Source: Clostridia bacterium (GTDB lineage: Bacteria; Bacillota; Clostridia; UBA1212). Taken from it: a stretch of 64,000 nt of DNA. The notes under the pieces are model-generated. The model was not told the DNA's origin, made no database searches, and saw nothing but the letters and a program-made list of their open reading frames with translations. The stretch is from positions 1 to 64,000 of the forward strand of contig JAFTXP010000007.1 in assembly GCA_017461545.1 (NCBI GenBank), in the 5' to 3' direction. A program made the translations under genes and the position numbers. Below, in pieces: positions 8,778-17,915 of the stretch; position 1 is the stretch's first letter; every line of letters begins with the position of its first letter.

Positions 8778-11700
8778 TTTTCTTAATCTCCTCCATCAAG
8801 AAGCATTCAACCATATCGCCTTCTTTGATGTCATCATAACGTTCAAAAGAAAGTCCGCATTCAAAGCCCTGTGCAACTTCTTTGGCGTCGTCTTTAAATC
8901 TCTTAAGAGATGCAAGCTTGCCCTCATAAATGATTATACCGTCACGCACAATTCTTACGCCGCTGTTACGAACAATCTTACCGTTTGTAACATACGCACC
9001 TGCAATAGTACCGACACCTGAAACCTTAAATGTCTTTCTGATTTCGCACATACCCTGAACGACTTCTTTGAACTCGGGTTCAAGCATACCGTTCATAGCA
9101 TCCTGAATGTCGTTTATCGCATCGTAAATGACTCTGTAAAGTCTGACGTCAACACCCTTTGACGCTGCAAGTTCTCCTACGTTACCTACAGGACGAACAT
9201 TAAATCCGATGATAATAGCATTTGATGCTTCTGCAAGCAATACGTCTGATTCTGTAACGCCGCCGGCGCCTCCGTGGATGGTTTTAACACGTACCTCATC
9301 GTTGCTGAGTTTCTCAAGAGACTGTTTTACTGCCTCTACGCTGCCTTTAACATCAGCCTTAACGATAATATTGAGATCTTTGACCTTGCCGTCCTTAATC
9401 TGACTGAAGAGATCCTCCAATGAAACTTTTGAACTGCTTCCGATGGCAGCAGCTCTTTCAGCATTTCTTCTTGTCTCGGCAACTCTCTTTGCTCTCTTTT
9501 CGTCATCATTTACAACATAGAATAACTTACCTGCCTCAGGAACTTCGGGAAGACCCGTAATCTCTACAGGAGTAGACGGACCTGCTTCTTTTATCGCATT
9601 ACCCTTATCATCTGTCATTGTTCTTATATGACCGAATGTAGCTTCCGAAATAACAGCATCTCCCGCACGAATTGTACCGCGCTGTACCAGAAGTGTAGCG
9701 ACAGGACCTCTGTTCTTATCGAGTTTAGCCTCGATAATAGTACCCTTTGCCTGTTTCTTGGGATTAGCCTTAAGTTCGAGAATATCAGCTGAAAGGAGTA
9801 CTGTCTCCAAAAGCATTTCGATATTTTCGCCCTTCTTTGCAGATACGGGAATAAACGGAACATCTCCGCCCCATTCTTCCGGAACGATACCGTGTTCTGC
9901 CATTTCCTGTTTAACACGTTCGGGATTTGCACCTTCTCTGTCTATTTTGTTCACTGCAACAACAATTGATACATTGGCAGCTTTTGCGTGATTTATTGCT
10001 TCTATTGTCTGAGGCATTACACCGTCATCAGCAGCAACAACTATGATAGCTACGTCAGTAACCTGTGCACCGCGCGCACGCATAGCTGTAAATGCTTCAT
10101 GTCCCGGAGTATCAAGGAATGTAATCTTTCTGCCTTTTATACGTACCATATAAGCACCGATGTGCTGCGTGATACCGCCGGCCTCCCCGGCTGTAACACT
10201 GGTAGAACGGATAGCATCGAGAAGAGATGTTTTACCGTGGTCAACGTGACCCATTACAACAACTACAGGAGGTCTTTCCTGCAAATCTTCTTCTTTGTCT
10301 TCCTCTTCGTCGTCATGGAAGAGAATTTCCTCATCGGTAACAATTATCTCAGGCTCTGCGGTAATTCCGAATTCCCCGGCAATGAGCGCCGCCGTATCAT
10401 AATCTATCTCCTGATTAAGAGTTGCCATAACTCCCATAAGCATAAGCTTTTTGATAACTTCTGCAGATGTCTTTTTTATCATCTCAGCAAACTCTTTGAC
10501 GGTCATAACGGGAGGAAGTTTGATGTTGGTAAGAACCGCGATAACTGCAGGCGCACTGCTTGCGTTTCTGCCCTTATCTCTTTTATCTTTCTTACCCTTA
10601 CCCTTTTTGCCGGGAGTGTCTACATCATATGCATCGTCGCCGAAAACATCGCCGCCCATAAATTTCTTGGCTGCTTTGTATTTGTCCTTCTGGGGCTGAT
10701 TGTTTGAAGGTCTCTGAGTAGATGACTCTTTGCGCTCCTTCTTTGCTCTGTCAGCCGTCTTATCGTTGCGTCGGCTCTCCTGATGCTGTGCAACCGACGG
10801 ATCGACTGCGGGAATAGATACGGGACGATTCGGGCGCGAGCCTCTGTCATTAGGACGCTGCTGTCCGTCACGGGACGGGAACTTTCTTTCTCCCTGTCTT
10901 TCACCGTTTCTGTCGCCTCTGTCTTTATTAAAGCCGGGACGCTGATTTCCACTGTCTCTCTGACCTTCGCGGAAATTGCCGCGTTCGCTTGATCTTCTGT
11001 CTCTGTCAAAAGGCTTTTGGGCTGTATCGTTCTTGCGCTCCTTAACATCCGGCTTCGCAGTTCCGCCCACATCGATTTCCACTGTTTCATTAGATGAAAC
11101 GTTTCTTGCGAAAGATGATGTTGTTGTTTTTTCGGGAACAACTTCCTTTTTGTCTTCATCGGATTTTTTCTCGGGCTCTGCGGGGGCAGGCTGAACTTCT
11201 GCAGTTTCAACCTTAGTCTCGTTTACTTTCTCAGAAACAGCAATCTCATCTTCTTTTGCAACCTCTTTTACGGTTTCTTCTGAAGTTTCTTCTGTTTTGG
11301 GAATCGCGCGCTTAACACGTGTTATTTTCGGAGCTTCAGAAGCAGGTGTTTCCTCAGCTTTCGGAGCTGCCGCTCTTCTGACTACCTTCGGTGCCTGGGT
11401 CTGCTCATCTGCCTGAGCACGGTTTACAAAACCGGCTCTCAGACCGGACGAAGCTTCGGCGCTTTTAGACACTTTTGACACGTCAGAAGTGTCGTCTGTT
11501 TCTTCTACTTTAACTCGTCTTCTGACAACCACACCGGATGATTTAGCCGTCTGAGCCTGAGTTTTTGTACTTTTACTTTTTTCTTTTTTGACGGCAGGCT
11601 GTGTCGCAGGAGCCTGTTTACGGCTCATCTCTTTCTCCACAGCTGCAACATCCTCATCAGTCAACAATGATGCAGAACTGACAACTTTTATATTCATTTT

Positions 11701-11781
11701 ACGCAATTTTTCCATAAGTGTCTGCAAGTCACAACCAAGACGTTTTGCGACATCACTTACTCTGTTGCTTTTTTTATCCAA
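8770..11781 (-). CDS. infB: Translation initiation factor IF-2
   Basis: IF-2 is the GTPase that places fMet-tRNA on the 30S subunit and drives subunit joining. The start is assigned to the TTG at 11779-11781 because GGAGG sits 8 bases before it, giving 1003 residues beginning [14 protein letters not shown] after the initiator. Residues to about 400 are low-complexity (Lys/Glu/Arg-rich, then an RGD/NRP-rich stretch), typical of clostridial IF-2. The G domain begins near residue 510 with GHVDHGKT, followed by DTPGHEAF and NKID. Domains II-IV complete the protein. It overlaps the rnpM stop by 8 bases. Confidence 0.96.
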   Translation of the reverse strand: MDKKSNRVSDVAKRLGCDLQTLMEKLRKMNIKVVSSASLLTDEDVAAVEKEMSRKQAPATQPAVKKEKSKSTKTQAQTAKSSGVVVRRRVKVEETDDTSDVSKVSKSAEASSGLRAGFVNRAQADEQTQAPKVVRRAAAPKAEETPASEAPKITRVKRAIPKTEETSEETVKEVAKEDEIAVSEKVNETKVETAEVQPAPAEPEKKSDEDKKEVVPEKTTTSSFARNVSSNETVEIDVGGTAKPDVKERKNDTAQKPFDRDRRSSERGNFREGQRDSGNQRPGFNKDRGDRNGERQGERKFPSRDGQQRPNDRGSRPNRPVSIPAVDPSVAQHQESRRNDKTADRAKKERKESSTQRPSNNQPQKDKYKAAKKFMGGDVFGDDAYDVDTPGKKGKGKKDKRDKGRNASSAPAVIAVLTNIKLPPVMTVKEFAEMIKKTSAEVIKKLMLMGVMATLNQEIDYDTAALIAGEFGITAEPEIIVTDEEILFHDDEEEDKEEDLQERPPVVVVMGHVDHGKTSLLDAIRSTSVTAGEAGGITQHIGAYMVRIKGRKITFLDTPGHEAFTAMRARGAQVTDVAIIVVAADDGVMPQTIEAINHAKAANVSIVVAVNKIDREGANPERVKQEMAEHGIVPEEWGGDVPFIPVSAKKGENIEMLLETVLLSADILELKANPKKQAKGTIIEAKLDKNRGPVATLLVQRGTIRAGDAVISEATFGHIRTMTDDKGNAIKEAGPSTPVEITGLPEVPEAGKLFYVVNDDEKRAKRVAETRRNAERAAAIGSSSKVSLEDLFSQIKDGKVKDLNIIVKADVKGSVEAVKQSLEKLSNDEVRVKTIHGGAGGVTESDVLLAEASNAIIIGFNVRPVGNVGELAASKGVDVRLYRVIYDAINDIQDAMNGMLEPEFKEVVQGMCEIRKTFKVSGVGTIAGAYVTNGKIVRNSGVRIVRDGIIIYEGKLASLKRFKDDAKEVAQGFECGLSFERYDDIKEGDMVECFLMEEIKKNG

Positions 11782-12070
11782 TACTGCCACCTCCGTTTTT
11801 TTCAATGTAAGATACAAATTGGTCAGCGAGTTCTGTATATTTAGCCTCGCTCACTTCAGCCTCAAAAATCTTTCCGAGACGTTTGCTCTTACAAACAGCT
11901 TCCATACAACTTGCCGAAGGACATATATATGCGCCCCTTCCGTTAAGTCTTCCGGTCAAATCAAGAGAAATATCACCGTCGGTACTTCTCACAATTCTAA
12001 GAAGTTCTTTTTTAGGCTTAGATGTATGACAGCTTACACACATACGCATAGGAACTTTTTTAGTTTTCAA
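11774..12070 (-). CDS. rnpM: YlxR/RnpM family RNA-binding protein
   Basis: This is a small basic protein (98 residues) of the YlxR family, in which the Bacillus member is reported to bind and modulate RNase P. The signature PMRMCVSC near the N-terminus and [12 protein letters not shown] in the middle are present. The start is taken as the TTG at 12068-12070, with AGGAG 9 bases upstream and 7 bases after the nusA stop. Longer in-frame starts would overlap nusA by about 100 bases without a ribosome site. It sits between nusA and infB, as in most Firmicutes. Confidence 0.88.
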   Translation of the reverse strand: MKTKKVPMRMCVSCHTSKPKKELLRIVRSTDGDISLDLTGRLNGRGAYICPSASCMEAVCKSKRLGKIFEAEVSEAKYTELADQFVSYIEKNGGGSIG

Positions 12071-12077
12071 ACTAAAA

Positions 12078-13208
12078 TCACTCCTCTTCTCTGCCGAAAA
12101 TAGCGTTTTCAGCATCCTGACGTACTTCTGCATCACTCTTAATGTCAATCCTCCAACCTGTGAGCTTAGCTGCAAGTCTTACGTTCTGACCTTTGTTTCC
12201 GCCGATAGCAAGTGAAAGCTGATCTTCGGGTACAACAACAAGAGCGCTGTGTGCTTCTTCATCAATGTATGTCCGGAGAACCTTTGCCGGGCTAAGGCTG
12301 CTTGAAATAAGTTCTTCGGGATCCTGGCTCCACTTTATAATATCAATTCTTTCGCCGCGAAGTTCATCAACTACGTTCTGTATTCTTGTTCCCTTAGGGC
12401 CGATACAAGCGCCTACAGGTTCTACGTTTTCGTTATTAGAGAACACGGCAATCTTTGAACGAGAGCCGGCTTCCCTTGCAATGCTCTTAATCTCAACAGT
12501 TCCGTTCTGAATTTCGGGAACTTCCATCTCAAGAAGACGTTTTACAAGGTTCGGATGGCTTCTTGAAAGAATTACGCAAGGCTCCTGACTTTTCTTTTTT
12601 CCTTTATCTTTAACTTCTACAACGTACGCTTTAAGTCTGTCGTACACTTTGTAAGATTCACTTTCGACCTGCTCCTTCTGGCGGAGGATACCGTCAATAC
12701 GTCCAAGCTCTATGTGAATAACTTTTTCTTCGCCTTCTCTGCCGTTTTTAATTTCAATTCTCTGAATAGTACCTGTTACGATATCGTCTTTCTTTTCTGA
12801 ATATGTCTCATAAAGCATCGAACGCTCTACGTCTTTCAATTTCTGGAGAATAATCTGTTTTGCTTTCTGAGCCGCAATTCTGCCGAAATTTGAAGGAGTA
12901 ATCTCTTCTTCAGCGATCTCGCCCACTTCGAATGTAGGGTCATAGCTTCTCGCTTTTGCCAAAGAAATCTCGCAGCTCTCATCAGTAACTTCTTCTACAA
13001 CGACTTTCTTAGCAATTACAGATACCCGACCGGTCTCATAGTCAATGCGGACTTCCGTATCAGCCTGCTTACCTGTAGCAACAGTCTCTGCCATAGGTTT
13101 ACAATATGAAGCATTTAACGCTTCTTCGACAGCACTCAAAATAACTTCTTTCTTTATGCCTTTTTCCTTCTCCAACTCAAGAAGAGCTTCAATAAGTTCT
13201 TCGCCCAT
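12078..13208 (-). CDS. nusA: Transcription termination/antitermination factor NusA
   Basis: NusA binds RNA polymerase and nascent RNA and modulates pausing, termination and antitermination. The domain order is an N-terminal polymerase-binding domain, S1 (around residues 130-200), then KH domains with IGPKGTRIQNVV and AIGGNKGQNVRLAA. The 376-residue form begins MGEELIEALLEL, matching the family start. The internal GGAGG at the alternative upstream ATG (13226) is taken as its ribosome site, 11 bases away. Confidence 0.95.
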   Translation of the reverse strand: MGEELIEALLELEKEKGIKKEVILSAVEEALNASYCKPMAETVATGKQADTEVRIDYETGRVSVIAKKVVVEEVTDESCEISLAKARSYDPTFEVGEIAEEEITPSNFGRIAAQKAKQIILQKLKDVERSMLYETYSEKKDDIVTGTIQRIEIKNGREGEEKVIHIELGRIDGILRQKEQVESESYKVYDRLKAYVVEVKDKGKKKSQEPCVILSRSHPNLVKRLLEMEVPEIQNGTVEIKSIAREAGSRSKIAVFSNNENVEPVGACIGPKGTRIQNVVDELRGERIDIIKWSQDPEELISSSLSPAKVLRTYIDEEAHSALVVVPEDQLSLAIGGNKGQNVRLAAKLTGWRIDIKSDAEVRQDAENAIFGREEE

Positions 13209-13261
13209 TTTAGTAAAAACCTCCATTCAAATAACTCACTATAACTAGATACCAATATATT

Positions 13262-13726
13262 TCAGAATCTTACCGCACGCTTTACGCAGGCAGTTTCACT
13301 CTTTGTAAACTCAATAATTCCGCCCTTTTCAGTTTTTATGCGGATTATGTCATTTTCTTTGCCTTCGAGATATCCTTCGAACTTATCACAACCGTCTTTT
13401 TGCGCATACAGTTTAACTTCTACAAGTTCTCCCTGATATCTTTCAAAATCCTTGTCGGTTTTAAGCGGTCTGTCAAGTCCCGGCGATGATACTTCAAAAA
13501 CATATGCGCCTGAAATAGGATCTGCCTCATCGATAACATCCGTCACCGCATCATTTACCGTCTGGCAATCCTCCAGCGACACACCGCCTCTTTTGTCGAT
13601 GTACAGACGAAGATACCAATTTGGACCTTCTTTTACATATTCGGTCTCAATCAGCTCAATGCCTAAGTTTTCAATAATAGGCCTGACCAGATTGTCCACC
13701 GCAGTAACAACTTTTCCTCCTGCCAA
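13262..13726 (-). CDS. rimP: Ribosome maturation factor RimP
   Basis: RimP is needed for 30S assembly. The two-domain protein (154 residues) shows the EYVKEGPNWYLRLYIDK and SPGLDRPL motifs. The start is the TTG at 13724-13726, with AAGGAG 8 bases upstream; a GTG 9 bases earlier abuts the ribosome site and is unlikely. It is the first gene of the operon. A promoter and a leader hairpin lie immediately upstream. Confidence 0.92.
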   Translation of the reverse strand: MAGGKVVTAVDNLVRPIIENLGIELIETEYVKEGPNWYLRLYIDKRGGVSLEDCQTVNDAVTDVIDEADPISGAYVFEVSSPGLDRPLKTDKDFERYQGELVEVKLYAQKDGCDKFEGYLEGKENDIIRIKTEKGGIIEFTKSETACVKRAVRF

Positions 13727-13752
13727 CAAAACCACTCCTTAATAAAAACAAA

Positions 13753-13776
13753 TGAGCGGGACTTGCGACCCACTCA
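13753..13776 (-). promoter_or_regulatory. Hairpin in the rimP operon leader
   Basis: Arms TGAGCGGG (13753-13760) and CCCACTCA (13769-13776) form an 8-bp stem (with one G-T pair) around an 8-base loop in the untranslated leader between the promoter and rimP. There is no T-run, so it is not a simple terminator. Similar hairpins often precede rimP in Firmicutes and may act in autoregulation or RNA stability; that role is inferred. Confidence 0.5.
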
Positions 13777-13807
13777 TAAAACAGGACTACATTAAATTTG
13801 CATAAGT

Positions 13808-13837
13808 ATTTTACAACAAATTGCATATACAAGTCAA
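13808..13837 (-). promoter_or_regulatory. Sigma-A type promoter of the rimP-nusA-infB operon
   Basis: On the minus strand, TTGACT (13837-13832) and TAAAAT (13813-13808) are separated by 18 bases, about 80 bases before the rimP start. Confidence 0.6.
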
Positions 13838-13891
13838 TAGCTGTAAAAGTTTTTTGCAAAATAAAAATTCACTGAATTCACAATAAAAACA

Positions 13892-15337
13892 TCATTTAAT
13901 ATGTCTGATAACATTTGAATTTATATTCTCCATAGCAACAACATTACTCTTGTGCGGCATATCAGGATTAAATATTAAAACCGTAACATCATTTTTATTA
14001 TTTTCCGAAATTTCACACGGAAACGAACAACTTACACTGTCACCGTTAAATACAACATCTCCCGTTCCCGAGCAACATACATATTTCGCAGTGTTCCCGA
14101 CAATTTGTATTTCCTCAGCGGTGTATTTACCGTCAGTGCTTTTCAGGTACCACACACCCTGCTTGCAGTCATTGAATCGAAGCGTATCTATGCCTAAGTT
14201 TTCGAGACCTGCGGAAACACTTTCGGAGACACCTGTATCGCCGTCTGTATTTTTTATTACAACAGCCTCCATATTGTATCTTTCGATTTCAGCGAGTAAA
14301 TCATCGGGAGCAGTGATCATTTTTAAATAATTCTCTCTTATTTGACTTGAAAAAACATCCCAGCTTTCATACGCCGCATCGCCCCTATGATCGGCAATGT
14401 CATATTTACTGTCAATGTATTCGCCCAAATACCGTGATATTTTTCGCGAGCCGTTTGTATTAAGGTGGTCATTATCAGTCCAATAGTCATCGGCAACAAA
14501 CCCGATCTCCTCATCCATCAAATTGAAGTTGATAAAATCCACACCGTACTCTTCGGCAATTTTTGCTACAGAATTGTAATACGGTTGATCATCAACACGT
14601 CTTCCCGTCGGAGTCGCAGTAAGAACAAGCGGTATATCTTTTTCTTTACATAACTCTATTATTTTTATCAAGTAGGATTTTTCTTTTTCGGTAATCTCTC
14701 CCAACTCTGTAATCTCCGAAACATCCACTACGTCAATTTCTCCGGTTCCGTATCTGTACGAAGTACCTTTGTCATTTATGAGACCTTCGGTCCACGGAAA
14801 ATGCGAAAAATCATTTTCAGTAAGGGAACTGTACCGTTGATGATAAAGAGGCGTGCCCAATAAAAGGTCATCCCATCTGTCAAAGTGAGCAGAAACACAA
14901 ATAGCCTCCAGCTTATTCAGCGAGAACTTCATACCCGACACATTCGTTACCTGCCTCGAATAATCCGAGTGTTCCATTCTCAAAGTAGACGCAAATGTAT
15001 CAAGAACCACCACAGACGGAGTCTGCGTTTTCAGCGCTTCTTTCAATGAAAAATAAGAATTCCAAAACGGTTGAACACTGCCCCAAAGGGAATATCCGGA
15101 CATACCGAATTCATCCCAAAGCACTGAAACATCAAAATTCATCCCGTTGCGGCTGCTGCCCAGCAATAATACGTCAATCGTATTTTCCTCCTGAGCATAT
15201 AAATTTTGCATAGTGGTAATTCCGTCTGCTCTTTTCGGAATAAGAACCGTATTCAAATACCACAGACAACCAAATAAAACAGAAATGAATATTGCAAGAC
15301 TTATAAATCTTTTTATATATGTTATACTTTTTTTCAT
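13892..15337 (-). CDS. Membrane-anchored SGNH-hydrolase-like protein, partner of MBOAT acyltransferase
   Basis: The 481-residue protein has one N-terminal membrane segment (about residues 11-31) and an extracytoplasmic SGNH-type domain. The Ser motif is LLLGSSRNG near residue 60, and the Asp/His motif is TDNDHLN near residue 288. A roughly 130-residue C-terminal region shows no recognised motif. It lies 13 bases downstream of an MBOAT gene. In AlgI/AlgJ- or DltB/PatB-like pairs the MBOAT protein exports the acyl group and an SGNH protein transfers it to a surface polymer. The substrate polymer here is unknown. Confidence 0.7.
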   Translation of the reverse strand: MKKSITYIKRFISLAIFISVLFGCLWYLNTVLIPKRADGITTMQNLYAQEENTIDVLLLGSSRNGMNFDVSVLWDEFGMSGYSLWGSVQPFWNSYFSLKEALKTQTPSVVVLDTFASTLRMEHSDYSRQVTNVSGMKFSLNKLEAICVSAHFDRWDDLLLGTPLYHQRYSSLTENDFSHFPWTEGLINDKGTSYRYGTGEIDVVDVSEITELGEITEKEKSYLIKIIELCKEKDIPLVLTATPTGRRVDDQPYYNSVAKIAEEYGVDFINFNLMDEEIGFVADDYWTDNDHLNTNGSRKISRYLGEYIDSKYDIADHRGDAAYESWDVFSSQIRENYLKMITAPDDLLAEIERYNMEAVVIKNTDGDTGVSESVSAGLENLGIDTLRFNDCKQGVWYLKSTDGKYTAEEIQIVGNTAKYVCCSGTGDVVFNGDSVSCSFPCEISENNKNDVTVLIFNPDMPHKSNVVAMENINSNVIRHIK

Positions 15338-15350
15338 ACAGTCTCCTTAA

Positions 15351-16829
15351 TTAAAATCCGGCGTATATGAACGCGCTGTCAGAATACTCCGCACCGTAAA
15401 TACCGAATACGACAATCACAATTATCAATACAAGGCATATCGCATACCTGAACACGGTATTTATTTTAACAAAGTCATCACAAGTTTTTCCGCGTTCACG
15501 GTAAACAGATACAATAACAAGAACCAAAACAGAAATAAACAAGATATTCCATTCAATAGGTTCTATACCTACGTTAAACAACGTTCCGTCAGTTATTGTC
15601 CACGGTTTCCATCCGGTAAACATTCCGGCAATATATTTTATCGCTGTTCCTAATGAGCCCGCCCTGAAAAATACCCATGCAAAAGTCGTCATAACAAAGA
15701 CACAAAGCCTCTGCCACATTCTGTATGCAGTCGTGTTTCTGTCAATTTTAAGTACGCTGCACAGTTTTTGTCGCTTCTTTAATGTAAGACTTCCCGCAAT
15801 CTGATAAATTGCATGAATTGCACCCCATATCACAAAGCTCCATTCAGCACCGTGCCAAAGTCCGCTCACAAGAAAAACAATCAATACGTTTAAATACTTA
15901 CGGAAGTTTCCTTTTCGGTTTCCGCCGAGCGGTATGTACAGATAATCACGGAACCAGCTTGTAAGGGAAATATGCCACCTTCTCCAGAAATCCGCTATAC
16001 TTGTCGCAAGATAAGGCTGTCTGAAATTTTCCCGGATATTGAACCCGAAGAGAGTCGCACAACCCGTTGCCATATAACTGTAACCTGCAAAATCAGCATA
16101 TATCTGAACAGAATATGCAACAGCCGACAGAATCAATACGAGTCCTCTGTACCCGTCGGAATTACCAAATACCTCGTTAGTAAAAAGCGCAATGCGGTCT
16201 GCTATTATAAACTTCATAAATGCGCCCCACAAAAACAGGTACACAGCCTTTTGGAAATTAGTGTATCTGATTTCACGCTTTACTTTAATCTGCGGAAGCA
16301 AAACCGTACTTCTCTGTATAGGACCTGAAATAATGGTCGGAAAAAATGACACAAAAAGAGCAAAATCAATAATGTTTTTTTCAACAACCGTCTTATTCTG
16401 CATTAAATCCAAGATATATGTTGAACTTTGGAAAACAAAGAATGAGAGACCTATCGGCAAAAGAAGCTCCGGAAAATTAATATTTTGCTCAAATTTCCCG
16501 AGTATGCTGTTAATATTATCGCCGATAAAACCTGCATACTTAAATACAAACAACATTCCGAAATTCAGCAGTAGCGATATTATGTGCACGGCTTTTCCCG
16601 CTTTGCGATGATTCTTTGACAATCCTGAGCCAATCATCCCGCCGAAATATGTTATCAGGATGCTAAACAGCAAAAAAGCAACATTGTCAAAGCCATAGCT
16701 CGCATAAAAAGCCAGACTGCCCAACAGAATCAACAAGTTCTGCACTTTCACCCATTTTTGAAAAATACAGTATCCGACAAACAAAGCCGGTAAAAATACC
16801 GCAAGAAATACAAAATCAAGAATCTCCAT
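15351..16829 (-). CDS. MBOAT family O-acyltransferase (AlgI/DltB-like)
   Basis: This multi-pass membrane protein (492 residues) has the MBOAT signature: the invariant His in SGLWHGAEWSFVIWG near residue 325, the preceding RRWHISLTSWFRDYLYIPLGG block and PTIISGPIQR earlier. It probably takes acyl groups from a cytoplasmic donor for transfer to an exported glycan with the SGNH protein encoded downstream. The start is ATG 16829, with AGAGG 5 bases before it. The promoter upstream overlaps a perfect palindrome, suggesting that this two-gene unit is repressible. Confidence 0.87.
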   Translation of the reverse strand: MEILDFVFLAVFLPALFVGYCIFQKWVKVQNLLILLGSLAFYASYGFDNVAFLLFSILITYFGGMIGSGLSKNHRKAGKAVHIISLLLNFGMLFVFKYAGFIGDNINSILGKFEQNINFPELLLPIGLSFFVFQSSTYILDLMQNKTVVEKNIIDFALFVSFFPTIISGPIQRSTVLLPQIKVKREIRYTNFQKAVYLFLWGAFMKFIIADRIALFTNEVFGNSDGYRGLVLILSAVAYSVQIYADFAGYSYMATGCATLFGFNIRENFRQPYLATSIADFWRRWHISLTSWFRDYLYIPLGGNRKGNFRKYLNVLIVFLVSGLWHGAEWSFVIWGAIHAIYQIAGSLTLKKRQKLCSVLKIDRNTTAYRMWQRLCVFVMTTFAWVFFRAGSLGTAIKYIAGMFTGWKPWTITDGTLFNVGIEPIEWNILFISVLVLVIVSVYRERGKTCDDFVKINTVFRYAICLVLIIVIVVFGIYGAEYSDSAFIYAGF

Positions 16830-16918
16830 ATATACCTCTGAAGCGCGCACCCTCCACGGGTGATTGCCGCATTTTTTTGAATACTGCTAATTGTACCATA
16901 ATGCACAGAGTAAAATCC

Positions 16919-16947
16919 ATATTAAATATATGTGGAAATTTCCACAA
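16919..16947 (-). promoter_or_regulatory. Promoter of the MBOAT-SGNH unit
   Basis: On the minus strand, TTGTGG (16947-16942) and TAATAT (16924-16919) are 17 bases apart. The palindrome at 16931-16946 covers the -35 element and most of the spacer, a typical repressor position. Confidence 0.45.
16931..16946. promoter_or_regulatory. Perfect 16-bp palindrome, candidate operator
   Basis: TGTGGAAATTTCCACA is a perfect inverted repeat in the divergent region between the MBOAT gene and parA. It could control either or both genes. It does not match the Bacillus parS consensus, so a partition site is not supported. Confidence 0.55.
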
Positions 16948-17003
16948 TTTTATGTTATTCTTGCAATGTTCAAACACAATATATTGTAAAGGACGGCTGT
17001 CGT

Positions 17004-17798
17004 ATGGCAAAAAAAACAACAGTTATTTGTTTTTCTAACAACAAAGGCGGAAGCGGAAAATCCACCACATGTGCAAACGTAGGATACGCTCTCACATTAC
17101 TTGGTAAGAAAGTGCTCATGATAGACGGAGATATGCAGCTCAATCTTTCTCTTTCCGTATTCTCAGACGAGGAAGTTCTTGAGATGGCAAAGAGTGACAA
17201 AAATCTCTATTATGCTATAAAAAACCAGAAAGACCTGAGTGATTACATAGTAAACACTCCTTATGAGAACCTTGACTTAGTACCGTCATCTACTCTTATG
17301 AGCTCTGTCGAATACGAGCTTTTCACAAAATGGCAGCGCGAATATATACTCAAAAAATGTTTATCCAAGGTAAAAGAGTCAGGTGTATACGATTATATAT
17401 TAATTGACTCACCTCCGACACTCGGCGGCTGGGCACTTAACATATTCTGCGCTTCGGATAAGCTCATAATACCGGTCGAAGCAAGCCCCTGGGGACTGTT
17501 TGGTATACAGAACCTGTTTGAATTCATCGGCGAAGCAAGAGAAATAGCAAGCGACCTTTCCGTAATGGGCATAGTTATCACAAAAGTCAATGAGAGAAAG
17601 AACTACTTTAAACAGACTGTCGAAACTCTCAAAGAACTCGACAGCGTATATCTTTTTGACTCATACGTAAGGATCGATGCAAATATAGAATGGGCACAGG
17701 ACAGCAGCATGCCTGTAATCGCTTACAAGAAAAGCAGCAGAAGCGCCGGCGAATTTATGGCACTCGCAAAAGAATTGGATGAATGTGCATCTAAATAA
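17004..17798 (+). CDS. ParA/Soj family ATPase, solitary
   Basis: This 264-residue deviant-Walker ATPase has KGGSGKST near residue 15 (with the signature Lys), MIDGDMQ, and DSPPTLGGW. The fold is that of ParA/Soj/MinD proteins, which form dimers on DNA or membranes. No parB or parS-like gene lies next to it, and it has no extra N-terminal HTH, so its cargo and partner are unknown. The start is ATG 17004, with AAAGGA upstream; a longer in-frame start at 16932 would lie inside the palindrome and is rejected. A strong terminator follows. Confidence 0.82.
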   Translation: MAKKTTVICFSNNKGGSGKSTTCANVGYALTLLGKKVLMIDGDMQLNLSLSVFSDEEVLEMAKSDKNLYYAIKNQKDLSDYIVNTPYENLDLVPSSTLMSSVEYELFTKWQREYILKKCLSKVKESGVYDYILIDSPPTLGGWALNIFCASDKLIIPVEASPWGLFGIQNLFEFIGEAREIASDLSVMGIVITKVNERKNYFKQTVETLKELDSVYLFDSYVRIDANIEWAQDSSMPVIAYKKSSRSAGEFMALAKELDECASK

Positions 17799-17824
17799 AA
17801 ATATTTTTATTACTATTTATGACA

Positions 17825-17880
17825 AAAACCACAGTGCCTCAAAACTTTTAATATAAGTTTTGAGGCACTGTGGTTTTATT
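17825..17880. terminator. Strong bidirectional terminator between parA and the adhesin gene
   Basis: A perfect stem of about 23 bp (17825-17848 with 17855-17877) has a short AT loop, with a T-run on the plus side and an A-run on the other. It serves parA on the plus strand and probably the convergent adhesin gene. Confidence 0.9.
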
Positions 17881-17915
17881 TTTCTCTTAAAAAGAGATGC
17901 TTTTTTGAATATTAA

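Noticed and set aside
9988-10707. Open frame of 239 codons on the plus strand inside infB
   Set aside because: It is antisense to a well-supported IF-2 gene, and its translation has Cys/Tyr/Asn-rich low-sense composition with no ribosome site.
16931-16946. Palindrome as a parS centromere
   Set aside because: It does not match the conserved parS consensus and no ParB gene is adjacent.
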